From positions 1-47,184 of the forward strand of contig NZ_SMJW01000024.1 of NCBI RefSeq assembly GCF_004348335.1: a DNA stretch of 47,184 nucleotides, given 5' to 3'. Position numbers and translations under genes: made by a program. Under the pieces are notes generated by a model. That model ran no database searches. It was not told the origin of the DNA and saw only the letters and a list, made by a program, of their open reading frames with translations. The stretch is from Actinomadura bangladeshensis (GTDB taxonomy: Bacteria; Actinomycetota; Actinomycetes; Streptosporangiales; Streptosporangiaceae). Positions 7,154 to 15,467 of this stretch are shown here, piece after piece; position 1 is the first letter of the stretch, and each line of letters begins with the position of its first letter.

Positions 7154-10100
7154 CCGGCTGCGGGAGGCGCTGTCGGCGGTCGGGCCGGCGCCGGACGCCC
7201 GCGAGCTGAGCGAGATGCTGTGGCTCGCCTGCCACATCACGCCCGCGGATGAGCGCTCCTCACCTGCCCCGCAGGCTCCGCCGCCGCCCTCCTCCGATGC
7301 CCCGGAGCGTCCGCCGCCGCCCACGCCCGTCCCGAGCGCGCCGCCCGCGCCGGAGCGGCGCAGCGGTCTCCATCCGCGTGCCGCGCCCGGCGCGGAACCG
7401 GTCGGCGAGGCGGCGGAGGTGCTCGTCCCGACGGCCCCGATGCTGGCGGACGCCCTGGGCGTGCAGCGGGCGCTCCGGCCGCTCAAGCGCCGCGTCCCGT
7501 CCCGGCACCGCCGCGAACTGGACGAGGAGGCGACCGCCGCACGCATCGCCGACACCCGTCTGTGGACGCCCGTCCTCGTCCCGTCGCCCGAACGGTGGCT
7601 CACCCTCGGCCTCGTCGTGGACACCGGGCCGAGCATGCGCCTGTGGCGTCCCCTTGCCCGCGAACTGACGGAAACGCTGATCCGGCAGGGCGCGTTCCAG
7701 GACGTGCACGTCAGCTACCTGGACGAAACAGGCCGCATCACCTCGACACCCGGCGCCCCGCCGCAGGACCCGCGCACCCTCGTGGACGCGTCGGGCCGGC
7801 ACGCCGTCCTCGTCCTGAGCGACTGCTCCGGCCCGCACTGGTGGAACGGGCATGCGCCGCGCGCCGTCCGCCACTGGGCGCAGTCCGGACCGACCGCGGT
7901 CCTGCAGCCCCTCCCCGAACACCTCTGGCGCCGCACCGCCGCACCGGCCGCACCCGGCCTCGCCGTCCTCCCCCGCCCCGGCGCCCCGAACACCGGCCTG
8001 CGCTTCACCCCGTTCGACGGCGCCGCGCCGCCCGGCGTGCCCGTCCCCGTCCTGGAGGTGGCACCGCGCTGGTTCGCGGCGTGGGCCCGCCTGATCTCCG
8101 GCTCCGGCCCGCAGCCCGCCGCCGTCGCGACCCTGGCGGCCCGCCCTTCCGGCCCGGCGCCGGTGCACCGCGAACGCGAACTGCCGATCGCCGAGCGCGT
8201 CCGCCGCTTCCTGGCCACGGCCTCCCCGGACGCCGCCGAACTCGCCGCGCACGTCGCCGTCTCCGTGCCGTCCCTGCCGGTGATGCGGCTCATCCAGCAC
8301 CGGATCCTCGGCGGCTCAGGGCCGGGGCAGCTCGCCGAAGTCCTGCTCAGCGGCCTGCTCCGCCCGGCCGGCGACGTCCACTACGAGTTCGTGCCGGGCG
8401 CACGCGAGGCCCTCCTCGACACCCTCCCGCGCCCCGAGGCGCTGCACACCCGGCACGTCCTCGAAGCCGTCTCCGCCGAGATCGAACGCCGCGCCGGCAC
8501 GGCCGCCGAGACCTTCCGCGCCCTGCTCCCCCGCGACGGCGGCCCCGTACGCCTCACCGCCGACACCGACCACTTCGCCCTGGTCACCCCGCGAACCCGC
8601 ACCCTCCTCACGCCGGCCCCGTCCCGGGATCCCGCCGGGGCTCCCGATCTCCTGGAGTTGCTGGGCCGGCCGGTGGACGAACTCATCGGCGACGGCTGGG
8701 ACCGTCCTCCATGCCCCACAGTGATCGGCGCGGATGGCGCGGGGGCGGTGGCGCTGGACATCCTCAACAGCCATCCCGACCTTCCACACGGCCTGATACG
8801 GGCCTCCAGGGCAACTCGCAGACAGCTGATACGGGTGATCGTGGCGAGCCTAGCTTTGAGCCATTCACCGAATGTCGTCAATTTCGCCTTCATCGCCTTC
8901 TCCGTAAGGGGAAGATCTCTCGGCGATCTGAGAGAGCTTCCTCATTTCGTCGCCGACATTCATGACATGCCCAAAGATACGCCGCTGATCAGCGATTTTA
9001 CGCGGGTCCTCGAATTTGAACAGGGACGCCGGAAGGCAATCCTTCATTCCGCTGGGGTGGCCACGTGGAACGAATATCAGGCCGCCATCGCCGATGGTCG
9101 AGCACTCGATCCACTGCCGGCTCTCATAGTGATTGTCGACAGGGCCCGCGCCTCGTTGGACGCGCAACCCGACTCGTCAGATCCCCTCGCTCAGCTGTAT
9201 GAGACAGGAGCGGCCCAGGGCATCAAATTCATCGTCTGCATTCCGGACGACCTTCCCCCACCGCGTTATCTCACGAGTTTGGCCGGCTGGAATATAGGGC
9301 CTAGTGGGCAGAGCGGTGAGCTCGCGTTCCTCCATGTCCTGGCTAGGCGAACGCATCCCGCCTTCCAGCCCGCGCACGTTTCGCCCTACCTCAGCAACTC
9401 CATTGTCGAACTGATGCGCCGGGGCGGACCCCGGGCTGGGCGACTCGCCTGGCCGCCAGGATCCGAACCCGGCAGCCCCGTACCCGCGTCCGACGTTCTC
9501 GGGCTCAATGGCGGCGGACCCCATGACATGTTCCACGAGACGTGGGCAGTGCCCGCCTCCGAACCGCGCAATCCCGCGATCGGTTATGACGCCGACAGCA
9601 ACGTCCTGACGCTCTACCCCCTCGACTCCGCGTCGGGAATCCCGCACGGGTTGATCGTCGGTGATCCCGAGGCGCGGCGGCGCATCGTCCGGGGCATCAC
9701 GCTCGCGCTGGCCGCCGGCCACTCCCCCGCGACATTGAACTTCGCCTTCGCGGGCCTCGGCGAACATCCGCTCGGCGAACCGCTCCCACTGCCGCACGTC
9801 CGCTTTTCCGAGGAAGAACTGCTCGGACGGCCGGGCAGGCTTCAGCGGTTCGTCGACTTCCTGCTGCGCGAACTGAACGCCCGCGCCGCCGCGCCGGCCT
9901 CGGAAACGCCGCCCCGCCTGCTCGTCGTGGCCGACGTGTCGCTGACGTTCCCGTCCAGCAGGCCCGAGATCGGGGAAACGCTGCTCTCGATGGCGCAGCG
10001 GGGCAGGGCTCTCGGCGTCCAGATCCTGCTCACGTCGACCGGCATGGAGAACACGACGATCTGGGACCGCTTCCTCCCCCTCCTCGGCTGGCGCATCGCC

Positions 10101-12158
10101 GCGAGCCCTCTTCCACCCGCCGAACTCCAGCGGGTCGTCGGACGGGCCGGGCTGCCCTTCTCCGACGAGCGCACGGCCTACCTCCTGGCCGGCGGCGGCT
10201 CCCCGCACCGGTTCACCGTCGCGGAGCAGCCTCCGGCAGCCGCGGTGGAGAGCTTCGTCCAGCGGACGCACGAGGAGTGGCGGCGCATCGCGACCCGCCG
10301 CGACGCGGCGACCGGCCCGGCCGACCCGGCGCGGTCCCGTGCCGTGCTGATCGGCGTGTCCGACTACGGCTCGCTGCCGGAGCTGCCCGCCGTCCGGGAC
10401 AACCTGGTCGGGCTGAAGAACCTCCTGTGCGATCCGTCGGTGTGGGGGCTGCCGGCCCGCAACTGCGTCGTCCTGGAGCAGCCACAGCACCCGAACGTCG
10501 TCATGGACGTCGTCGAGCAGGCGGCACATGAGGCGGAGGACGCGCTGCTGATCTACTACTCAGGGCACGGCCTGCCCGGCGAGGACGGCGAACTCTTCCT
10601 GGCCCTCCCCGGCTCCGTGCCGGGTGACGAGACCACCATGCTCTCCTACCGCCGCTTGCAGCAGGTGGTCGGCGACGCCGACCGCCCGCGCCACAAGGTG
10701 ATGATCTTCGACTGCTGCTCCAGCGGTCCCGACGCGAGGAAGACCCGGCTGTTGAGCCCGTCTCCGGGGAGCGGCACGTTCGTGATGTCCTCGACGTCCG
10801 GCAGCGCCGCCGAGCACGTGGCGCCGGACGGGGTCTTCAGCCCCTTCACCGGTGAGCTGATCCACCTGCTCCGGGAAGGGATCGCCGGCGAGGCCGCCGA
10901 CCTCGACATAAAGACGGTGCACAAGACGATCGCAGACCGGCTCTTCACCACGGATCCTCCGTCCGTGTCACTCTCCTCCCGCCGGGAGGGGACCGCCATC
11001 CGCCTGTTCCGCAACCGCGCCCACCCGGCGGCGACTCCCGAGCCGTCCCGCGCGGGGGTCGGCACGGCGGTCTGGGAGCGGCTCGCGGACGAGGCGAACT
11101 CGTCCAGAGGCGACGGTCTCGGTAACCACCATCTGGCCTTCTTCGGCCGGTACCGACCCGAGATGGAGGCGGTCGCGCGGCTGTACGGCACCTTGCTCGC
11201 GGATCTCGGCAAACTGCCGCACGGCGACGTCTTCTCGATGTCCTGGAGGACGCTGGTCGGCCAGACCCGAGCCGGCGGATCCGCGGAGGCCGGGATACTG
11301 CTCATCCCAGACGCGGATGAAATGACCACTTCGTCCGGTGGGCCGATGGGCATCGCGGCCCTGGAAGAGATCTCCCGGAGGATGGCAGGGCGCCAGAACC
11401 ACCCGGTGATCATCATGTGCGGGGAGGCGTCGCGGTTGCGCGTGCTTCTCGCGCTGCTGCCTCCCGCGATCGCCGACCGCATCCACGTCCTCGCGCCGCC
11501 CGAGTGGGGCGCCGCCCTCCCGGAACTGCCCCGGCGCCTACCGCGAAGCCGGCTCACCACGGCCTGGCCCGAACGCCTCGCGATCGGTGTCGAGGACGGG
11601 ACCGGCGCTCCGGTCGTCCTGGATTTCGGTGAGCTGCCGCACCTCATGGTGATCGGCGATCGGAACTCCGGCAGGACCGGTCTGCTGCGCCTCATCTTCG
11701 ACGCGCTCAAGGCCAGGGGCGAGGAACTGTACGTCGTCGACCCGTCCGGCGAACTGAACGACACGGACGTGCACCACCCGGGGCCGCCCACCGTTGCGTC
11801 CGCGACCTATGCCGCCACGTCGGCGCAGATCAGGACCCTGATCGACCGGCTGGTCGGGCAACTGGAGACGGCACCCGGCGATGACGTGTACCTGATCATC
11901 GACGATCACCACCTTTTCGATCCGATGGCGTTCCTCCGCCTCGAACAGCACATCGGCGGAGGCCGCCTGCACCTTGTCGTCGCCCGCACGGACCCGACTC
12001 CCGGGGACATGGCCGATCCGCTGCTCGATCGATGGGGGCCGCATGCGTGGGCGACCCTCCGGATGGGCGGCCCCGCCCCCGGCGAACGCGTGCCGGGACG
12101 GGGGGTGCTCATCAGGAACCACGACAGCCGCCTCATCCAGGTCGCCGCGGCGCACTGA
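7143..12158 (+). CDS. SAV_2336-type vWA-like / EccC-like / caspase / EccA-like multidomain protein
   Basis: A 1671-residue protein. Order: SAV_2336-type N-terminal helix (1-35); Pro-rich linker (38-75); vWA-like region with a partial metal motif DTGPSM (Asp160-Met165); helical region to about 490; EccC/FtsK-like module 1 (about 500-800) with P-loop position decayed to GLIRASRATRRQ (550-561) and Walker B VDR at 665-667; module 2 (about 815-1050) decayed to GLIVGDPEARRR (836-847); caspase domain (about 1058-1290) with His1142 (YYSGHGL) and Cys1192 (FDCCSSG); an EccA/CbxX-like AAA remnant (about 1325-1475); EccC-like module 3 with GDRNSGRT (1505-1512, Arg1511 in place of Lys) and IIDDHH (Asp1587, Asp1588). 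Likely role: NTP-switch scaffold that releases a suicide caspase. No signal peptide or membrane segment. Confidence 0.85.
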   Translation: MTIDRLREALSAVGPAPDARELSEMLWLACHITPADERSSPAPQAPPPPSSDAPERPPPPTPVPSAPPAPERRSGLHPRAAPGAEPVGEAAEVLVPTAPMLADALGVQRALRPLKRRVPSRHRRELDEEATAARIADTRLWTPVLVPSPERWLTLGLVVDTGPSMRLWRPLARELTETLIRQGAFQDVHVSYLDETGRITSTPGAPPQDPRTLVDASGRHAVLVLSDCSGPHWWNGHAPRAVRHWAQSGPTAVLQPLPEHLWRRTAAPAAPGLAVLPRPGAPNTGLRFTPFDGAAPPGVPVPVLEVAPRWFAAWARLISGSGPQPAAVATLAARPSGPAPVHRERELPIAERVRRFLATASPDAAELAAHVAVSVPSLPVMRLIQHRILGGSGPGQLAEVLLSGLLRPAGDVHYEFVPGAREALLDTLPRPEALHTRHVLEAVSAEIERRAGTAAETFRALLPRDGGPVRLTADTDHFALVTPRTRTLLTPAPSRDPAGAPDLLELLGRPVDELIGDGWDRPPCPTVIGADGAGAVALDILNSHPDLPHGLIRASRATRRQLIRVIVASLALSHSPNVVNFAFIAFSVRGRSLGDLRELPHFVADIHDMPKDTPLISDFTRVLEFEQGRRKAILHSAGVATWNEYQAAIADGRALDPLPALIVIVDRARASLDAQPDSSDPLAQLYETGAAQGIKFIVCIPDDLPPPRYLTSLAGWNIGPSGQSGELAFLHVLARRTHPAFQPAHVSPYLSNSIVELMRRGGPRAGRLAWPPGSEPGSPVPASDVLGLNGGGPHDMFHETWAVPASEPRNPAIGYDADSNVLTLYPLDSASGIPHGLIVGDPEARRRIVRGITLALAAGHSPATLNFAFAGLGEHPLGEPLPLPHVRFSEEELLGRPGRLQRFVDFLLRELNARAAAPASETPPRLLVVADVSLTFPSSRPEIGETLLSMAQRGRALGVQILLTSTGMENTTIWDRFLPLLGWRIAASPLPPAELQRVVGRAGLPFSDERTAYLLAGGGSPHRFTVAEQPPAAAVESFVQRTHEEWRRIATRRDAATGPADPARSRAVLIGVSDYGSLPELPAVRDNLVGLKNLLCDPSVWGLPARNCVVLEQPQHPNVVMDVVEQAAHEAEDALLIYYSGHGLPGEDGELFLALPGSVPGDETTMLSYRRLQQVVGDADRPRHKVMIFDCCSSGPDARKTRLLSPSPGSGTFVMSSTSGSAAEHVAPDGVFSPFTGELIHLLREGIAGEAADLDIKTVHKTIADRLFTTDPPSVSLSSRREGTAIRLFRNRAHPAATPEPSRAGVGTAVWERLADEANSSRGDGLGNHHLAFFGRYRPEMEAVARLYGTLLADLGKLPHGDVFSMSWRTLVGQTRAGGSAEAGILLIPDADEMTTSSGGPMGIAALEEISRRMAGRQNHPVIIMCGEASRLRVLLALLPPAIADRIHVLAPPEWGAALPELPRRLPRSRLTTAWPERLAIGVEDGTGAPVVLDFGELPHLMVIGDRNSGRTGLLRLIFDALKARGEELYVVDPSGELNDTDVHHPGPPTVASATYAATSAQIRTLIDRLVGQLETAPGDDVYLIIDDHHLFDPMAFLRLEQHIGGGRLHLVVARTDPTPGDMADPLLDRWGPHAWATLRMGGPAPGERVPGRGVLIRNHDSRLIQVAAAH

Positions 12159-12164
12159 CCGTAT

Positions 12165-12180
12165 TGGATCAGGTGGTCCA
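12165..12180 (+). promoter_or_regulatory. Candidate TetR operator upstream of tetR
   Basis: TGGAT-N6-GTCCA, an imperfect inverted repeat (TGGAY/GTCCA). The preceding bases TAT extend an identity (TATTGGAT) with a second copy in front of the exporter gene at 12819-12834. The site overlaps the expected -35 position of the tetR promoter, so occupancy should repress it. Confidence 0.55.
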
Positions 12181-12188
12181 TAACGTGT

Positions 12189-12194
12189 TAGCGT
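12189..12194 (+). promoter_or_regulatory. Candidate -10 element (TAGCGT) for tetR
   Basis: TAGCGT fits TAnnnT and ends 6 nt before the ATG at 12201. The run of G directly touching the ATG is too close to act as a ribosome site, so the transcript may be leaderless. Confidence 0.35.
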
Positions 12195-12200
12195 GGGGGG

Positions 12201-12776
12201 ATGGGGAGGCCCAGGAAGTTCGAGGAAGGGCGGGCGGTCGAGGCCGCCATGCGGGCGTTCTGGGCGGACGGGTATGAGGCGACCTCCACGCAGGAGCTGT
12301 GCGAGGCGACCGGGCTCGGGCGCAGCAGCATCTACAACACGTTCGCCAGCAAGCGCGACCTGTTCGTCAAGGCGCTGACGCACTACATGGACGACAGGAA
12401 CGCCCGGCTCGTCCAGTTGATGGAGGACGGCGGGAGGTCCGTGCGCGAGCGGCTGCGGACCGTCCTGGAGTGGGCCGTCGCGCCGGGCGAGGACGATCCC
12501 GCCGGATGCCTGGTGGTGAACTCGACGGTCGAGTTCGGCCCGCACGACGCCGACATCGCCGAGCGGCTCGAACGGCACCGGCGGCAGCGGTTCGCCGTGC
12601 TGAAGGCCGCCATCGAAGACGGGATGCGCGCGGGCGAGATCGACGCGCGCAAGGACGCGGAGGCGCTGGCGCACTTCGTGATCGCGACGGTCGGCGGCAT
12701 CCAGGTCGCCGCCCGCGGCGGCGCCGACCGCGCGACGCTCCAGAGCATCGCCGACACCGCCATGCTCTCGGTCTGA
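12201..12776 (+). CDS. TetR/AcrR family transcriptional regulator
   Basis: A 191-residue protein. Residues about 5-55 form the TetR helix-turn-helix: FEEGRAVEAAMRAFWADGY, then TSTQELCEATGLGRSSIYNTFASK, the last part being the recognition helix and the F-x-S-K end. The C-terminal 130 residues are the variable ligand domain, with the segment GCLVVNSTVEFGPHD common in the subgroup that controls drug exporters. It is followed by a hairpin terminator and then a drug-exporter gene whose upstream region carries the same operator-like sequence as the tetR promoter. Repression of itself and of the exporter, relieved by a drug ligand, is the likely scheme. Confidence 0.9.
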   Translation: MGRPRKFEEGRAVEAAMRAFWADGYEATSTQELCEATGLGRSSIYNTFASKRDLFVKALTHYMDDRNARLVQLMEDGGRSVRERLRTVLEWAVAPGEDDPAGCLVVNSTVEFGPHDADIAERLERHRRQRFAVLKAAIEDGMRAGEIDARKDAEALAHFVIATVGGIQVAARGGADRATLQSIADTAMLSV

Positions 12777-12779
12777 CCA

Positions 12780-12800
12780 GGGGCGGCCCGGTGCCGCCCC
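12780..12800 (+). terminator. Hairpin terminator after tetR
   Basis: A perfect 8-bp stem (12780-12787 with 12793-12800) and a 5-nt loop, starting 3 nt after the tetR stop. It is followed by TTACTT rather than a long T tract, as is usual in high-GC actinomycetes. Confidence 0.6.
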
Positions 12801-12818
12801 TTACTTGTGCGCCGGTTT

Positions 12819-12834
12819 TGAACTGATCAATCCA
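12819..12834 (+). promoter_or_regulatory. Second candidate TetR operator, upstream of the exporter
   Basis: On the minus strand this reads TGGAT-TGATCA-GTTCA, the same TGGAT-N6-GTYCA pattern and spacing as the site before tetR, again extended by TAT on one side. It ends 19 nt before the exporter ATG at 12854. Confidence 0.5.
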
Positions 12835-12853
12835 ATATGAAGGGGGAAGGCCG

Positions 12854-14041
12854 ATGCCACTGGCCGTGTGGGTGCTCGGGATGGCGATCTTCGCGCAGGG
12901 GACCTCCGAGCTCATGCTCGCGGGACTGCTGCCGGAGATGGCCGCCGACCTGAGGGTGTCCGTGCCGGACGCGGGCCTGCTCATCTCCGCGTTCGCGATC
13001 GGGATGCTCGTCGGTGCGCCCGTCCTCGCGGTCCTGACGCTCCGGTGGCCGCACCGGCGCGCGCTGCTGGCCTTCCTCGCGGTCTTCGTGCTGACCCACG
13101 CGGTCAGCGCCCTCACGCCCGGCTACTGGACGCTGTTCGCGATGCGGATCGTGGGCGCGTTCGTCTACGCGGGGTTCTGGGCGGTGGCCGCCGCGACGGC
13201 GGTGAGCCTCGTGCCGCGGACCGCGCGCGGGAAGGCGATGGGGATCGTCGCGGGCGGGCTCACGGTCGCGGCGATCGTCGGCCTGCCCGCCGGGACGGTG
13301 GTCGGGCAGCACCTCGGCTGGCGGGCCGCGTTCTGGACGGTGGCGGCGATGTCGGCCGTCGCGATGGCCGGCGTCGCCGCGACGATCCCGGCGGGGGCGG
13401 CGGGCGGCGAGGCGCCCCGCGTCCGGGACGAACTGCGCGCGGTGGCCGTCCCCCGCCTGTGGGGGCTCTACGGGACGACGGCGCTGGCGACGAGCGGGCT
13501 CCTGGTCACGTTCGGCTACCTCGGGGCGCTGCTGACGGAGACGACCGGGATCGCGGAGCGGTGGGTGCCCGCGGTGCTCGCGCTCTACGGCGTCGGCGCG
13601 CTCATCGGGATCACCGCCGGCGGGCGGACCGCGGACCGGTGGGCCGTCCCCACCCTGTATGCGGGCTTCGCGGGTCTGACGGCCGTGTCCGTGCTGCTCG
13701 CGCTGACGGCGGAGTCGCCCATCCCGGTGGCGGCCCTGGTGTTCCTGCTGGGGCTCGCCGGGTTCGGCACGAACCCGGCGCTGAACAGCCGCGCGTTCGG
13801 GATGGTGGACGGCGCGGCGACGCTGGTCGCGGCCGGGAACGTGGTCGCGTTCAACATCGGCATCACCGCCGGCCCATGGCTCGGCGGACTGGCGATCGAC
13901 GCGGGGAAGGGCTACGCGTCCACCGCCTGGATCGGAGCGGGCCTCGGCATCGCCGCGCTCGCCGCCGTCGCCCTCGGGCAGGTCGGACGGCGGCCGTCCC
14001 GGACGGCACGGGAGCGGTGCGAGACGGCGGTCGGGGTCTGA
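12854..14041 (+). CDS. MFS drug exporter, Cmx/CmrA (chloramphenicol efflux)-like
   Basis: A 395-residue, 12-segment major facilitator protein of the DHA1 type. The N-terminal stretch LAVWVLGMAIFAQGTSELML, the SAFAIGMLVGAP segment, the RIVGAFVYAGFWAV helix and the LVPRTARGKAMGIVAGG loop strongly resemble actinobacterial Cmx/CmrA chloramphenicol exporters and related sugar-efflux/arabinose-family members. It probably exports a hydrophobic drug by proton antiport; chloramphenicol itself is only a guess. The ATG at 12854 follows AGGGGGAAGG (12841-12850). The upstream operator-like site ties it to the adjacent TetR gene. Confidence 0.85.
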   Translation: MPLAVWVLGMAIFAQGTSELMLAGLLPEMAADLRVSVPDAGLLISAFAIGMLVGAPVLAVLTLRWPHRRALLAFLAVFVLTHAVSALTPGYWTLFAMRIVGAFVYAGFWAVAAATAVSLVPRTARGKAMGIVAGGLTVAAIVGLPAGTVVGQHLGWRAAFWTVAAMSAVAMAGVAATIPAGAAGGEAPRVRDELRAVAVPRLWGLYGTTALATSGLLVTFGYLGALLTETTGIAERWVPAVLALYGVGALIGITAGGRTADRWAVPTLYAGFAGLTAVSVLLALTAESPIPVAALVFLLGLAGFGTNPALNSRAFGMVDGAATLVAAGNVVAFNIGITAGPWLGGLAIDAGKGYASTAWIGAGLGIAALAAVALGQVGRRPSRTARERCETAVGV

Positions 14042-14046
14042 TGTGG

Positions 14047-14078
14047 AGGGCCGGGACGGAGTGTTCCGCGCCGGCCCT
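14047..14078. terminator. Bidirectional hairpin between the convergent exporter and secreted-protein genes
   Basis: An 8-bp outer stem (14047-14054 with 14071-14078) encloses a smaller CGGA/TCCG stem (14057-14060 with 14065-14068). It lies between the stops of the two convergent genes (14041 and 14094), so it could end both transcripts. Confidence 0.55.
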
Positions 14079-14093
14079 TCACGGTGGTGGACG

Positions 14094-15302
14094 TCAGGAG
14101 CACGTGGACGCGGGGAACGACCACAGGGCGCGCCGGCCCGCGTGCTCGGCGACCGTCCAGATGCGGTGCCGGCCTCGGTAGCAGGAGAGGTCCTCAGGGC
14201 CGTAGGAGATCGTCCGGCGCTTCACCTTCGCCCAGCCGCGCGAGGTGGGGTAGGTGGTGAGGAGGGAGCCGCGCTTGCTGCCGTGGCTCTGGGTGAACCA
14301 CCAGCGGCCGTGCGTCCGGACGGCGCCCTGGATCCTGTCGGCCGGGAGGACGGCGCCCCAGCTGGGACGGGCGTGGCCGCCGCCGGCCAGGGCGCCGAGC
14401 CGCCAGGTCACCACGCGGCCCCGCGGCCACTTCGGGCGGCAGTACTCGCCGGCGACGAGCGAGTGCGGCCAGGTGGTGCGGTCGATGGACATCCACGACA
14501 TGCGGATCGGGCCGGTGCCCCGGCACTTCGCGCCGACCCTGCCGTTCGCCCAGTGCCAGCTGCCCGTCTGCGGCATCACGTAGCGGAAGCCGTGTCCGTA
14601 GTACTTGCCGCGGTGGAGGCCGACCCGGCCGGAGTGGGCGGTCGAGCCCGCCTTGCTCTTGGCCAGGTCGTAGATGTGGCGCATGTCGAACTCGCGGATC
14701 CCGTGGCGGGTGTCGGCGATGTAGAGCGTGTCGCCGTACCAGGCGATGCCGCCGGCGTGGATGCCGATGTCGGTGTAGCCGCTCCGCGTCGGCTCGACGA
14801 GCAGGACGTGCCGGTAGGTGCGCCGGTCCGGGTCGACGAACGTGAGCCTGACCTTGCCGCTGTCGTGCCAGGACACGAGGATCGGCCGGCCGCCGCCCGC
14901 CCACCGTTCGCCGCCGACCGCGTCCGAGACGGTCGTGACGCCCTGCGGGACCCAGTTCCGGGTGGTGGAGTCGGCCCGGTCGAAGCAGTACACGAGCGAG
15001 TGGGCGGGGACGCCGGCGGACCCGCCGCACCCGCGGCCGAGCCTGCGCCCGCCGGACGAGCGGATCAGCGCGTCGACGCCGCTCCGGCGCAGCCTGGCGT
15101 CGAGGATCGCGACCGGCCCGCTCAGGTCGGCGCCGCGGCGGAGGACGAAATCGTCAGGGTTCAGGTCCGCGGGGGCCTTCGCGGTCACCGCCGCCGCGGG
15201 CGCCGCGTGGGCGGCGCCGGGGACGGCCACGAGCGCGGCGCCGGCCGCGAGGACGGCGGCACCCGATCGCCCGGCTCCCATCACTGTACGCTGCATGATC
15301 AT
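14094..15302 (-). CDS. Secreted protein of unknown function
   Basis: About 402 residues. The N-terminus has a signal peptide with a long hydrophobic core (GAAVLAAGAALVAVPGAAHA) and a likely signal peptidase I site after AHA. The mature protein is rich in Trp, Gly, Arg and Tyr, with repeated short beta-like stretches such as YGDTLYIADTRHGIREFD, suggesting a beta-propeller-like exoprotein. I know the general type (secreted hypothetical proteins of Streptomyces and relatives) but no function. The start is uncertain: Met codons at 15302, 15296 and 15281 all leave the signal peptide intact, and a longer frame reaches 15404; none has a strong ribosome site. Confidence 0.65.
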   Translation of the reverse strand: MIMQRTVMGAGRSGAAVLAAGAALVAVPGAAHAAPAAAVTAKAPADLNPDDFVLRRGADLSGPVAILDARLRRSGVDALIRSSGGRRLGRGCGGSAGVPAHSLVYCFDRADSTTRNWVPQGVTTVSDAVGGERWAGGGRPILVSWHDSGKVRLTFVDPDRRTYRHVLLVEPTRSGYTDIGIHAGGIAWYGDTLYIADTRHGIREFDMRHIYDLAKSKAGSTAHSGRVGLHRGKYYGHGFRYVMPQTGSWHWANGRVGAKCRGTGPIRMSWMSIDRTTWPHSLVAGEYCRPKWPRGRVVTWRLGALAGGGHARPSWGAVLPADRIQGAVRTHGRWWFTQSHGSKRGSLLTTYPTSRGWAKVKRRTISYGPEDLSCYRGRHRIWTVAEHAGRRALWSFPASTCS

Positions 15303-15427
15303 CACGGTTCGCAACGTACCTCGGGCCGACGCTACGGACGACTCCGACATGACCTCGGGAAAGGCATTTTGACTTTCGTTCGCCATGACGTGCGCAATGT
15401 GCACCCACGGGCGGTGCCGGACGCCGG

Positions 15428-15458
15428 CGGGACGGCCCCCGCGGGGAGGGCCGTCCCG
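15428..15458 (-). terminator. Terminator of the M6 metalloprotease gene
   Basis: A perfect 11-bp stem (15428-15438 with 15448-15458) with a 9-nt loop, located 10 nt past the stop codon of the minus-strand protease gene. No T tract follows on the minus strand. Confidence 0.6.
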
Positions 15459-15467
15459 GGGAACGGA

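Noticed and set aside
3857..7636. A 1259-residue open frame on the minus strand across the conflict operon
   Set aside because: It is an antisense shadow caused by high third-position GC. The plus-strand genes have recognisable domains; the minus frame is Gly/Arg/Pro-rich without motifs. Only its right-hand neighbour, the YjbR gene in another start context, is real.
12854..14041. The TetR-exporter pair as part of the conflict system
   Set aside because: It lies on the same strand just after the operon but has its own promoter and operators and a common stand-alone drug-resistance layout; there is no functional link in the sequence.
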